DNA of 64,000 bases from a virus. Positions 1-7,628 of the stretch are shown one piece after another (within the stretch, counting starts at the first letter, position 1; each line of letters opens with the position of its first letter). The notes under the pieces are model-generated. The model did not search any database and had not been told where the DNA came from. It saw only the letters and a program-made list of their open reading frames with translations. The stretch spans positions 1 through 64,000 of the IMG/VR virus record IMGVR_UViG_3300028284_000003. One strand, given 5' to 3'. Both the position numbers and the translations under genes were made by a program.

Positions 1-833
1 AATTAGATAGCATAAACAGACGTAAAGTCAAATACTGCCCTTGTGGAAAAAGCAATGCAGATGGAAAGTTTGTTCCTTTTAAAAATGCTGAGAAATTCGG
101 CTATTGTCATAGTTGTGACAAGTTAATGAAGCCAGACAATAAACCAGCTATTGACTGGGCTCCAATAAAGATGGAGAGAAAGCCAGAACCAAAACCAGAA
201 TATATCGATTGGGAGTATTATAAACCTTTGATGTATGACTACCATTTAAACGACAATAATAGATTTGTAGACTTCTTGTGTAGAGTTCTTGGAGTTCAAG
301 AAACACACTATATTTTACAAGACTACTTGTTAGGAAGCGGAAGCAATTTTACTGTAATATTTCCTTTTATAGACCATAATAAGAATATAGTTAATTTAAA
401 GACGATGGACTATGACCGAATGACTGGGAAGAGAGGTTCTTTGATATTTTATGACAAAAGAAAACCAAGACACAAAATGTGTTTTTTTGGTGGTCATTTA
501 GTTGATAGTGATAAGCATAAAGACAAACTAATAGCAATAGTAGAAAGTGAAAAAACAGCGTGTTTAATGTCTGTATTCAACCCCAACTATCTTTGGCTTG
601 CTTGTGGTGGTTCTAATGGTCTTAGCAGTCATAAATTTGATTATATAAAGTATAGAGAAATACATCTATTCCTAGACGAAGGAAAGTATAAACTTTGGAC
701 TGAAAAGCTGGAGAGACTCGAGCAGCTGCACCCTACTAATATTTTTAGAATATCTAAAGAGTGTGAAATCTGGTTTAAGGAAGGACACATCCAAAAAGGA
801 GATGACATAGCAGATTTTTATTTAAGGTTATGA
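1..833 (+). CDS. Zinc-finger plus Toprim-like (DUF6371-type) protein, 5' truncated
   Basis: The reading frame is open from position 3 at the window edge, so the N-terminus is missing and the ATG at 126 is only internal. Upstream of that ATG the frame encodes a zinc ribbon with motifs CPCGKSN and YCHSC, followed by a C-terminal Toprim-like segment with IVESEKTA and ACGGSNGL. This pairing resembles the DUF6371 proteins of Bacteroidetes mobile elements, which are related to primase-type DnaG/Toprim folds. A role in replication or nucleic-acid handling is inferred. It is the only gene on the plus strand here and converges on the minus-strand genes, so a transcription unit boundary lies at about 834-917. 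Confidence 0.7.
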   Translation, partial: LDSINRRKVKYCPCGKSNADGKFVPFKNAEKFGYCHSCDKLMKPDNKPAIDWAPIKMERKPEPKPEYIDWEYYKPLMYDYHLNDNNRFVDFLCRVLGVQETHYILQDYLLGSGSNFTVIFPFIDHNKNIVNLKTMDYDRMTGKRGSLIFYDKRKPRHKMCFFGGHLVDSDKHKDKLIAIVESEKTACLMSVFNPNYLWLACGGSNGLSSHKFDYIKYREIHLFLDEGKYKLWTEKLERLEQLHPTNIFRISKECEIWFKEGHIQKGDDIADFYLRL

Positions 834-917
834 CTTAGTTAAGAAAGCAAAGGGAGGGTTAGGTGATTAATTAGATTTTTAAGATATCTTCTTTTCAAAA
901 AAACACACCAACATTTT

Positions 918-1364
918 CTATATCCACCTTCTTGTAGTTTTTTTATACTCATCAAATTCCTCTTTGAATAAATTTTTCATTACTTTTTCTTCAGGTATAA
1001 TTTGATACTTTGTTATATAGGCACAAAATAAAGTAATAAATATAATTCCGCCTATTATATTAAAAAAGAGAGCAAGAGAACCTAATATAGTTGTCATTCC
1101 AAGATACATAGGATTTCTTGAGTACTTAAAAATTTTTTCTGTTACCAATTTTGTTGCTTTCTCTGGGTTTAAAGGGTTGACGGTTGTTTTACTACTTTTA
1201 AATGATGTTACTGCTGATATGAAGATAAAGAACCCCAAAAACATTAAAAATATACCAACATAAAAAGTAAGTTGATTTTCAATTGCTGGAAATATTCCTT
1301 TAGAAAAGTAAATTAATAATCCAAATACTAAAGTTACTATTGGTGGAGGAATTTTGGTTTCTAT
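918..1364 (-). CDS. Isoprenylcysteine carboxyl methyltransferase (ICMT)-family membrane protein
   Basis: The frame encodes about 148 residues with several membrane segments and the family's C-terminal signature: YSRNPMYLG, then a conserved EE, and EFDEYKKTTRRWI. Family members are integral membrane SAM-dependent methyltransferases; the substrate here is unknown. The first ATG (at 1244) would remove about 40 residues that clearly belong to the family, including the start motif KIPPP and the first membrane helix. No ATG, GTG or TTG exists between there and the TGA of the upstream gene at 1368-1370. An ATA codon at 1364-1362, immediately after that stop, is the best start if the gene is intact. 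Otherwise the gene is translationally coupled or recently damaged. Confidence 0.7.
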   Translation of the reverse strand: METKIPPPIVTLVFGLLIYFSKGIFPAIENQLTFYVGIFLMFLGFFIFISAVTSFKSSKTTVNPLNPEKATKLVTEKIFKYSRNPMYLGMTTILGSLALFFNIIGGIIFITLFCAYITKYQIIPEEKVMKNLFKEEFDEYKKTTRRWI

Positions 1365-1367
1365 TTT

Positions 1368-1628
1368 TCACCAAACATCAAACTCTACTTCTAATACTTT
1401 ATTGTCATCTTGGTCTCTGTATTCAACGTTGCCTATATTGTAACCAAGATCTAATATGATTCTATTTGATTTTTTGGCTTCTTCTGCATCTTCCTCTATT
1501 CCATTCATATCCCAAAAGGTGGCTATAAATGATTCTAAGATGTCTTCTTCTAGTGTGTCAGTTGTTGATTCCACATGGTGAAAACCCATGTCCTTTGTAT
1601 TAAGAAATTTAAAATATGCTTTACTCAT
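1368..1628 (-). CDS. Hypothetical acidic protein
   Basis: This is an 86-residue acidic protein with no motif I recognise. It has a Glu/Asp-rich centre (EEDAEEAKK) and an aromatic C-terminus. It sits between the bL36 gene and the ICMT-like gene in a tight minus-strand series. Its stop codon is in frame with, and only a few bases before, the ICMT-like coding frame, so read-through would fuse the two. The function is unknown. Confidence 0.6.
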   Translation of the reverse strand: MSKAYFKFLNTKDMGFHHVESTTDTLEEDILESFIATFWDMNGIEEDAEEAKKSNRIILDLGYNIGNVEYRDQDDNKVLEVEFDVW

Positions 1629-1641
1629 TATTTGGTGTTAG

Positions 1642-1758
1642 TTAACCCTGTCTTTGTTTATATCTAGGGTTAGATTTATTAATTATAAATAGTCTGCCTT
1701 TACGTCTTACTAGTTTATCTTCTGGGTGGCGTTTCTTAACGGATGCTCTTGTTTTCAT
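1642..1758 (-). CDS. rpmJ: Ribosomal protein bL36 (cysteine-less type)
   Basis: This 38-residue ORF starts [10 protein letters not shown], has VRRKGRLF in the middle and ends with KQRQG, the diagnostic ends and core of bacterial large-subunit protein bL36. The usual length is 37-38. The zinc-ligand cysteines and histidine of the C+ form are absent, so it is the C- (zinc-free) form that is common in Bacteroidetes. Its ATG overlaps the stop of the upstream gene in an ATGA arrangement (1755-1758), which supports real translation. In the ribosome bL36 packs against 23S rRNA near the GTPase centre and the base of the stalk. A phage copy could replace the host protein in ribosomes of infected cells. 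Confidence 0.88.
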   Translation of the reverse strand: MKTRASVKKRHPEDKLVRRKGRLFIINKSNPRYKQRQG

Positions 1759-2012
1759 ATGGCTAACACATGATGTTCTCCGTCTTTGTTGATAATAACC
1801 TTTTCACGATCATATGATGGGCCGCCGATGCACCAAACTTCTGTGCCTTGTAGTTCAAAGTTCCAGTGTGTATCTAAGAACTGTAATACCTTTTCTTTTT
1901 GTTTACCCTTTATCTTAGACTTAAACTTAAGTTCATCAAATTTTCGAAGGGCTCTCTTCTTAGCAAGTTTATCTTGTAAGTTCTCTGCTGTAAATTGTTC
2001 GTACGTTTTCAT
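1755..2012 (-). CDS. Small basic protein with capsid-targeting-like N-terminus
   Basis: The 85-residue product starts [11 protein letters not shown]. This is nearly the same as the N-terminal capsid-targeting sequence of T4 internal head proteins (MKTYQEFIAE in IPIII). The rest is lysine-rich in the first half ([20 protein letters not shown]), as expected of a DNA-packaged internal protein, and has a short globular end with no family I recognise. Stop and start overlap with bL36 (ATGA) and with the next gene upstream. That it is an internal head protein, cleaved after the AE, is an inference. Confidence 0.65.
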   Translation of the reverse strand: MKTYEQFTAENLQDKLAKKRALRKFDELKFKSKIKGKQKEKVLQFLDTHWNFELQGTEVWCIGGPSYDREKVIINKDGEHHVLAI

Positions 2013-2479
2013 AGTTTTACTGTTATTGTATTGCCATCATCTTCAATGTCTTTTGGCTTTAAGTGTTTTTTGATATATGCCATATAAAGTTTGTTTCTTC
2101 TCTGATCTCCAGTCTCGTTTTTTGAACCTTCAAACTCTATATACTCTACTTCTGGATATTTTTTCATAAATGCTTTTACAATATCTACAACGGTTGCCAT
2201 AATTCTAAACAATTCACCTCTATTAGTAACTACCTCATAGTCTACTGTATATGATTTTGATTTTTTATTTTCAACCCCGTATTCTATTACTAAAACAAGA
2301 CCATGATTAAAATCTCTTCTATCTTCTATCTCTGTATTTACTTTATATGTTAAGTCAGAGTCTGTTTTGAATTGAGCATATGAAGTAAACCTTCCATCCA
2401 TCCATTTCCATTTATATGGCTTTGCGCCAGCATCACCTATCTCATTAATAAGCTCTTCGAATAGTTTTAAGTGTTTCAT
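2009..2479 (-). CDS. Hypothetical protein with capsid-targeting-like N-terminus
   Basis: This 156-residue protein begins MKHLKLFEELINE, one of more than ten proteins in the window with this leader. The C-terminal half carries IEFEGSKNE and RRNKLYMAYIKKHL, a motif I associate with phage proteins of unknown function. It overlaps the next gene by 4 nt. The leader suggests packaging into the prohead and cleavage by the prohead protease. The activity of the mature part is unknown. Confidence 0.65.
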   Translation of the reverse strand: MKHLKLFEELINEIGDAGAKPYKWKWMDGRFTSYAQFKTDSDLTYKVNTEIEDRRDFNHGLVLVIEYGVENKKSKSYTVDYEVVTNRGELFRIMATVVDIVKAFMKKYPEVEYIEFEGSKNETGDQRRNKLYMAYIKKHLKPKDIEDDGNTITVKL

Positions 2480-2500
2480 ATATTATTTATCATATTTTTA

Positions 2501-2596
2501 CTACATTTTATTAAGAAAAGTATATATCACTACTAAGATAGCGATACCACTTATTATTAAAGTTCCTATCAATAATGTGTCTACAAATATACTCAT
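2501..2596 (-). CDS. Tiny single-span membrane protein
   Basis: A 31-codon ORF starts MSIFVDTLLIG and consists almost wholly of one hydrophobic helix (TLIISGIAILVVIY). It fills the gap between two solid genes. Nothing identifies its role; it could be a small lysis or superinfection-type membrane peptide, or a spurious ORF. Confidence 0.4.
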   Translation of the reverse strand: MSIFVDTLLIGTLIISGIAILVVIYTFLNKM

Positions 2597-2608
2597 AATT
2601 ATACTATC

Positions 2609-3208
2609 TTACTTTTTTAAATATTTAGATATTCTAAATATAGGCCAACTTGATCCTTTCCAATTATTCAACATTTCTTTTCTTTCAGGATGCCACTGTA
2701 CCAAGACTATTCTTTTTCCAACTGCACATTCAATAGTTCCATCATCTGCCCATAGTTGTGGCATTAAACAATCTGCTAAAATACTACAATGTTGATGATG
2801 TCTAGAATTAACATCGAAATGTAAATTATTTTTTTTAGAATTAACTCTATGGAAAACACTTCTTTTTCTCTGTACATTTTCTCCACCAAAGGTATCATCA
2901 ATTGCATGCATTCCTTCATTCCAAACATTTTCGACAACTCCACCTAAGTGTGAATTTACAAGTTGCATACCTCTACATATACCAATAATAGGTAAATTAT
3001 TTTCTAAAGACTGATCCACTAAGTTTTTTTCAAATTTATCTCTTTTTGGCCTTGTACCTACATCCGCTCCTCCGCATAAGAGAAGCCCTCCTTCAATTTT
3101 AGTATCTTTATCGGTTAATATTTTCCAATCTAAGTCATTTCTCTCTACCCATCTAATACATTCTTTTAAGTTTGTTTTAGACACGGGAGGAGCAATGCTT
3201 ATAATCAT
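2609..3208 (-). CDS. Class I glutamine amidotransferase, gamma-glutamyl hydrolase (peptidase C26) family
   Basis: The 199-residue protein has the peptidase C26/PuuD layout: GGADVGTRP at about 46-54, the nucleophile elbow GICRGMQ with Cys78, SRHHQ at about 135-139, and the catalytic His-Glu pair in QWHPER (His173, Glu175). All three catalytic positions are present, so it should be active on a gamma-glutamyl substrate such as gamma-glutamyl-amines or folate-type polyglutamates. It is somewhat shorter than cellular PuuD (about 250 residues). The substrate cannot be told from sequence. Confidence 0.85.
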   Translation of the reverse strand: MIISIAPPVSKTNLKECIRWVERNDLDWKILTDKDTKIEGGLLLCGGADVGTRPKRDKFEKNLVDQSLENNLPIIGICRGMQLVNSHLGGVVENVWNEGMHAIDDTFGGENVQRKRSVFHRVNSKKNNLHFDVNSRHHQHCSILADCLMPQLWADDGTIECAVGKRIVLVQWHPERKEMLNNWKGSSWPIFRISKYLKK

Positions 3209-3222
3209 ATTATATTTATTTA

Positions 3223-3537
3223 TTATTTCTTAGATAAAAGTTGTGAAAGAACACTAGTATTAGATAACTTATAAATATTACCATCATCACAACTTAAATC
3301 GGTTATCATAATTAAAAGATCAGTTTTCATACTGTTTAATTTATTAATATACTCAAGAGTTACAGTGTGGCCTATTTCACCAAGATCATCGTCCATTTTT
3401 AAAGTGTTTATAATATCATCTATTTTAATAATGTCTTCTTTTAAAGATAAAACATAGTCTTTAGATGTTATATTATTTTGATTGAAACCTATTAAAGAAA
3501 TTAAAGTTAAGCTAATTGTTATTATTGATTTTTTCAT
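3223..3537 (-). CDS. Small exported protein of unknown function
   Basis: This 104-residue protein has an N-terminal signal peptide (MKKSIITISLTLISLIGFNQ) and an acidic, helical mature part. It is the first gene after the regulatory module at 3550-3630. I recognise no domain. Confidence 0.6.
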   Translation of the reverse strand: MKKSIITISLTLISLIGFNQNNITSKDYVLSLKEDIIKIDDIINTLKMDDDLGEIGHTVTLEYINKLNSMKTDLLIMITDLSCDDGNIYKLSNTSVLSQLLSKK

Positions 3538-3549
3538 TATTTTTACGTT

Positions 3550-3630
3550 TTTAAATTATAATACTAATATAACTATAATCTTTGACATAAAAAAATCTAG
3601 AGGCACTTATTTTTAAAAGTTATGAACAAT
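3550..3630 (-). promoter_or_regulatory. Recurrent intergenic module, copy 1
   Basis: Read on the plus strand the segment contains ATAATACTAATATAACTATAA, then TTTGACATAAAAAAATCTAG, then AGTTATGAACAATT. The same parts in the same order recur nine more times in the window, always just upstream of a minus-strand start. It separates the gene at 3630-3821 from the exported-protein gene at 3223-3537 and probably acts as its promoter/leader. Confidence 0.6.
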
Positions 3631-3821
3631 TATAATTTTTCAAGCTCATTCTTAACCTTTATCCAGTAATTATATTGACTAGCAGTATAACTTTGTCTTT
3701 GTATATGATTTATTGCAATGATTGCACATTCTTTAGTTACACTTAATGGTACCATCATATCTTCTCCACATTTATACATTTCATTTAATATCTCTTGTGC
3801 TTTTACTTTAGGTTCTTTCAT
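3630..3821 (-). CDS. Small conserved phage protein
   Basis: The product is a 63-residue helical protein containing KECAIIAINHI and YWIKVKNELEKL. Similar short proteins (a KxC-ALIAVDEI-type core and a YW-x-x-VK-x-E-x-EKL end) are frequent in phages of Bacteroidetes; no function is known. Its ATG overlaps the stop of the upstream small gene by one base (TAATG). Confidence 0.6.
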   Translation of the reverse strand: MKEPKVKAQEILNEMYKCGEDMMVPLSVTKECAIIAINHIQRQSYTASQYNYWIKVKNELEKL

Positions 3822-3988
3822 TAACTTATTTCTCCTTTATCTTCTATTAACTCTATTGCGTCTTCATCTTCTTTTTTCATTTGACAGGTAGCGCAACATC
3901 CATCTGCCCCATGAGTAATTTGCAATGGCTGAAACATAGCAACTAACATTGCCATCATTAAACCCATAAAATGCATTATTCTTTTCAT
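3821..3988 (-). CDS. Small cysteine-rich exported or membrane peptide
   Basis: The 55-residue product starts MKRIMHFMGLMMAMLVAMF, a signal-peptide-like hydrophobic stretch. A CCATC motif and an acidic tail (KKEDEDAIELIED) follow. The cysteine cluster suggests metal binding or disulfides outside the cytoplasm. It is coupled by overlap to both neighbours. The function is unknown. Confidence 0.55.
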   Translation of the reverse strand: MKRIMHFMGLMMAMLVAMFQPLQITHGADGCCATCQMKKEDEDAIELIEDKGEIS

Positions 3989-4134
3989 GATTTATTACTA
4001 TAATGAGTATATAGCCCCCAAATACAGTAGCCTAAAACTACAAATAATAATATCTCTGGTATTATTACAGTTGTTATTAAACCGGCAATAATGAGTACCA
4101 TCCACATTAAGACTATTTCTTCTTTATTTTTCAT
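3985..4134 (-). CDS. Small two-helix membrane protein
   Basis: A 49-residue ORF (start MKNKEEIVLMW) has two hydrophobic segments, about 8-24 and 25-40. It starts inside the 3' end of the metallopeptidase gene and ends in an ATGA overlap with the next gene, which supports expression. The function is unknown. Confidence 0.55.
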   Translation of the reverse strand: MKNKEEIVLMWMVLIIAGLITTVIIPEILLFVVLGYCIWGLYTHYSNKS

Positions 4135-4405
4135 ATTCTAATTTTAAAAGTTGATTTGTTTTCATATTTACCCAATCCTCATCTTTTTCAGGATTTCTAA
4201 CATGTAGTAATTCATGAACAATTGATTCTTCACAAAGATCTATGTCGTGATAAATAGTGCCCTCCTTTTTATCAAAGTCTCTTTCAATAGCAACAAAGTA
4301 AGTTTCACCGCTATATTCTATTTGTTCCGGTAATATTCTTTCTGTTTTTATTTGCCAATCACTGATTCCAAATCTCAATTGCCACTTTTTTATTAGGAGT
4401 TCCAT
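4124..4405 (-). CDS. Putative zinc metallopeptidase (HExxH)
   Basis: This 93-residue protein has the zincin motif VHELLH (His64, Glu65, His68) after the phage-type N-terminus GISDWQIKTE. It is small compared with cellular metalloproteases; no obvious third zinc ligand can be assigned. It may be a minimal SprT/IrrE-like domain. The substrate is unknown. Confidence 0.65.
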   Translation of the reverse strand: MELLIKKWQLRFGISDWQIKTERILPEQIEYSGETYFVAIERDFDKKEGTIYHDIDLCEESIVHELLHVRNPEKDEDWVNMKTNQLLKLEYEK

Positions 4406-4435
4406 CTATAATTATATGATGGAATATAGGTTTGT

Positions 4436-4627
4436 TTAATCTTCTATACAATCATTCATGCGTAAAATGAGTTGATCTCGCATCCAATTAAGTTCCTTTA
4501 ATGCATGTTCGGAAAGGCGATAACTACTCATTAGTGTATTTTCTAATTTATCAAGCTCTCTTTTGTTATCATAATAAATATGTTTCATATCTTCTCTAAT
4601 ATTTCCGAATTTAACTCTTCTAGCCAT
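4436..4627 (-). CDS. Small helical protein, paralogue of the 27132-27308 product
   Basis: The 63-residue product is strongly helical and ends LILRMNDCIED. It aligns along its length with the 58-residue product at 27132-27308: both have a basic N-terminus, then a DxKxELxxLE-like core, then a C-terminal RxNxCI(E/D)(D/E). The two are therefore paralogues within one phage genome. The function is unknown. Confidence 0.6.
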   Translation of the reverse strand: MARRVKFGNIREDMKHIYYDNKRELDKLENTLMSSYRLSEHALKELNWMRDQLILRMNDCIED

Positions 4628-4636
4628 TGTTTACAT

Positions 4637-6190
4637 TTATTTTTTAATAGATTTATAATTTTCTTCAAATTGTTGCTGTAAAAATAATGCTTTTTTATCA
4701 TATTCTTCCCTGTCTTTCCAAGTTTCCTTTGGTATTAATACCTCTCCAGGAACATTAGGACATTCAATTGGCATTTTTAAACCAAATACTTTATGTGTAG
4801 CATATTCTACGTTGTCTAGCCATCCCTCTAAGGCAGCATTAATCATTGCTCTAGTATATTTTAGACTCATGCGCTCACCAACCCCATAAGGGCCTCCAGT
4901 CCAACCTGTATTAATTAACCATACATTGACATTTGACTCTTCCATTTTATCACCTAACATTTCTGCATATTTCATCGGGTGTAGTGGTAAAAATGGTGCT
5001 CCATAACAACTTGAAAACGTAGTCGTAGGCTCATCTATGCCATCTTCTGTACCTGCAACCTTTGCAGTATATCCAGAAATAAAATGGTACATTGCTTGCT
5101 CTTTATCTAATTTTGAAATAGGAGGTAAAACTCCAAATGCGTCTGCTGTTAAAAAGAAGATATTTTTAATATTATCACCCTTTGCACCTTCTGCTAAATT
5201 ATCAATATACTTTAATGGATAACTAACTCTTGTATTTTCAGTAATATCAGACCTTGTAAAATCCGGTTCATTAGTACCTTCTTTAAAAATTATATTTTCT
5301 AAAATTGCACCTGCTTTAATTGCGTTCCATATATCTGGCTCTTTCTCTTTTGAAAGATCAATACATTTTGCATAACATCCACCTTCAAAATTAAAAATTG
5401 TATTTTCATACCAACCATGTTCATCGTCTCCAATTAACATTCTATTTGGATCAGCAGACAATGTAGTTTTACCAGTACCTGAAAGTCCAAAAAATACAGC
5501 AGTATCTCCTCTTTTTCCAACATTAGCAGAACAATGCATTGATAATACATCATGTTTAACTGGTAATACAAAATTTAAAACTGAAAAAATACCTTTCTTA
5601 ATTTCACCAGTATATCCGGTACCTCCAATTAAAATAATCTTTTTTGTAAAATTAATAATTGCAAAGTTTTCTTGCCTAGTTCCATCAACTGTTGGATCTG
5701 CATCGAAACCTGGTATATTAATTAATTGCCATTCTGGTATAAAATTAGCTATTTCTTCTTCTTTGATGTTATTAAGCATATTACTTGCAAAGTGATTTGA
5801 CCATGCAAATTCATTAATAACTCTAACATTTAACTTAAATTCATTTACAGAACATGCATATACATCCCTAACATAAACTTCTTTGTTTTTAAGATATTTA
5901 AGCATTTTTTGATGTAATTGATCAAACTTATCTTCATTAAACGCAATATTAATATCGCCCCAATCTACAACTTCTCTTGTAACATCATCTTTAACGATAA
6001 ATCTATCCTTTGGCGATCTACCTGTAAATTTACCAGTTTTAATAGATAATGCACCTGTAGAAGTAAGCTCTCCTTGTTCTTTTTCTAATGTAATTTTAGT
6101 AAGCTCATCGGCTGTTAAATTCCAATAGGCGGCTTTAAGTCCTTTTATATTTAAGCTTAAATTATTAGGCATGTTTCCGTGATTTTTCAT
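4637..6190 (-). CDS. pckA: Phosphoenolpyruvate carboxykinase (ATP)
   Basis: The full-length 517-residue protein is ATP-type PEPCK, which interconverts oxaloacetate plus ATP with phosphoenolpyruvate, CO2 and ADP. Visible motifs are GRSPKDRF at about 57-64 (substrate binding), IIGGTGYTGE in the middle, the kinase P-loop GLSGTGKTTLS at about 235-245, and the metal/nucleotide motif GDDEHGW at about 254-260. The length is close to that of cellular PckA (about 530-540). Nothing is truncated and all recognisable active-site motifs are present, so it should be active. It is flanked by phage genes on both sides, with a collagen-like fibre just upstream and small phage genes downstream. It is therefore best read as an auxiliary metabolic gene that adjusts the PEP/oxaloacetate node during infection. 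Confidence 0.95.
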   Translation of the reverse strand: MKNHGNMPNNLSLNIKGLKAAYWNLTADELTKITLEKEQGELTSTGALSIKTGKFTGRSPKDRFIVKDDVTREVVDWGDINIAFNEDKFDQLHQKMLKYLKNKEVYVRDVYACSVNEFKLNVRVINEFAWSNHFASNMLNNIKEEEIANFIPEWQLINIPGFDADPTVDGTRQENFAIINFTKKIILIGGTGYTGEIKKGIFSVLNFVLPVKHDVLSMHCSANVGKRGDTAVFFGLSGTGKTTLSADPNRMLIGDDEHGWYENTIFNFEGGCYAKCIDLSKEKEPDIWNAIKAGAILENIIFKEGTNEPDFTRSDITENTRVSYPLKYIDNLAEGAKGDNIKNIFFLTADAFGVLPPISKLDKEQAMYHFISGYTAKVAGTEDGIDEPTTTFSSCYGAPFLPLHPMKYAEMLGDKMEESNVNVWLINTGWTGGPYGVGERMSLKYTRAMINAALEGWLDNVEYATHKVFGLKMPIECPNVPGEVLIPKETWKDREEYDKKALFLQQQFEENYKSIKK

Positions 6191-6282
6191 AGATTATATA
6201 TTAAAAGCTACTCTCCATGAAGGGCCTTAGAGGCTAAAATAACATAATCTTAGATTATAAGATTTTATTATTTTAATAAATG

Positions 6283-6307
6283 AAAAAAGGGCCACTAAGG
6301 GCCCTTT
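6283..6307 (-). terminator. Rho-independent terminator after the fibre gene
   Basis: An 8-bp perfect stem, AAAGGGCC/GGCCCTTT, has a 6-nt loop. On the minus strand it is followed by a T run. It lies between the stop of the collagen-like fibre gene and the start of pckA, and should separate the fibre transcript from pckA. Confidence 0.8.
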
Positions 6308-6325
6308 AATTCTGTTTTAATTATT

Positions 6326-7600
6326 TTACATTTCTGTAAGATTAAACTTATACTTTTTACCAGTATTTCTATTAATTAAAAATAAATCGTCGCTTCCTTC
6401 TTGAATTGACCAGTGACCTGAAGTTCCATCAACCTCATTTTGTCTACCTTCGTTATTTAAATTAATATCACCTACTAATAAATTAGGAGTTTTAATCTGA
6501 TTTCCTTCAGCCTTAATCCAAGTGTCTCCAATGTACATTGAATTATCAGATAAGAAAAGGTGTCTAATTTTATATTCAGCATTTCCTAAATCATATTGTT
6601 CATTTGTGTCTGGTATAATAGATGCAGTCATTGTACCTCCCATATCTGAAGATTCTCCTTTATCACCTTTTTGTCCTTGATTTGCAGCAGTACCATCAAG
6701 CCCAGCTTCTCCTTTTTCACCTTTAGCTCCATCGACTCCAATAACACCATCTTGGCCGGCTTCACCTTTATCTCCTTCTTGGCCAACGAGTACAAAATAT
6801 ACAGCACAATCTCCTGAAGTAACCCCTATATCACCATATGATACATTATACACATCAAATTTATAATTTCCATTACTGTCTATATTTGCTCCTATAATTT
6901 GAAAAACATTAATGTGCTGAGGATTAGCATTAAGTATTGTTTTAATTTGACCTGATTTAGTGTTTAAATATTGATCTAAGAATATTGATTGATCTGTACC
7001 GTCTTCGTCTTCTTTATGAAATGTTAAGCTTGTGATTCCTAGATATGCTGGTTCTCCACTCCATGCAAATTCGCCAGCTTGTGGTACAAAACCTGTAGTT
7101 TGACCATCCCATGAAAATTGACCGGATTGTACTATTCCTGATTCACCTTTATCACCTTTTTGACCAGAACCTCCAATAGTTCCAATGTTTCCTTGATTAA
7201 TTTGTCCACTAAATGCTAAAAGACTCGCTCCTCCTTGATCTAAACCATCACTTGGATCGCTATCTATTAAAAGATTTCCAGAAAGACCAGTAACTCTAAT
7301 TTCAGCAGCATCAAATGCTAAAGTCATCGTTTGAAAATAATATTTAGTAACATCTTCTACCCATCCTAGACTTATTGAAGATTTATTATTAATTTCACCA
7401 AGAGACTCCCATGATTCTGTAGTATTAACCCATCTCCAAATAGTATAATGACCTTCCTTTAAAAGAACTGAAATACCAGATTGGTCTGCTGATTTTGAAA
7501 CACCAAATGATGCATCTATAGGTACATCTTGGCCAACTACTAATGGATTTTCTACTTGAGTAAATTTATTAGGTTTGTTTAAAGAATATTGTAATTCCAT
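6326..7600 (-). CDS. Collagen-like fibre protein with X-Lys-Gly sites
   Basis: The 424-residue protein has a beta-rich N-terminal part, two Gly-X-Y segments (about 145-157 and 279-335) and a C-terminal fibre-tip-like region naming structural repeats such as LFLSDNSMYIGDTWIKAEG. The Gly-X-Y segments contain many Lys in the Y position (GQKGDKGE, GAKGEKGEAG), the site that collagen lysyl hydroxylases modify. A late-type GATATATAA box lies 18-26 nt upstream of the ATG. The next genes upstream on the same strand encode glycosyltransferase-like proteins and a lysyl-hydroxylase-like fusion. The placement and architecture suggest a tail or head fibre that is modified after translation. Collagen trimerisation is known for phage fibres; the modification is inferred. 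Confidence 0.8.
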   Translation of the reverse strand: MELQYSLNKPNKFTQVENPLVVGQDVPIDASFGVSKSADQSGISVLLKEGHYTIWRWVNTTESWESLGEINNKSSISLGWVEDVTKYYFQTMTLAFDAAEIRVTGLSGNLLIDSDPSDGLDQGGASLLAFSGQINQGNIGTIGGSGQKGDKGESGIVQSGQFSWDGQTTGFVPQAGEFAWSGEPAYLGITSLTFHKEDEDGTDQSIFLDQYLNTKSGQIKTILNANPQHINVFQIIGANIDSNGNYKFDVYNVSYGDIGVTSGDCAVYFVLVGQEGDKGEAGQDGVIGVDGAKGEKGEAGLDGTAANQGQKGDKGESSDMGGTMTASIIPDTNEQYDLGNAEYKIRHLFLSDNSMYIGDTWIKAEGNQIKTPNLLVGDINLNNEGRQNEVDGTSGHWSIQEGSDDLFLINRNTGKKYKFNLTEM

Positions 7601-7617
7601 AATAAAAATGTTTATTT

Positions 7618-7626
7618 TTATATATC
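7618..7626 (-). promoter_or_regulatory. Late-promoter-like box GATATATAA (fibre gene)
   Basis: Plus-strand TTATATATC reads GATATATAA in gene direction, ending 17 nt before the ATG at 7600. The same nonamer precedes the sheath/tube, tape-measure and several other genes. Confidence 0.55.
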
Positions 7627-7628
7627 AA

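Noticed and set aside
4637-6190. Host chromosome or contamination as the source of pckA
   Set aside because: Phage fibre and small phage genes flank it closely on both sides on the same strand, with a terminator and without a break; read-depth data would settle it.
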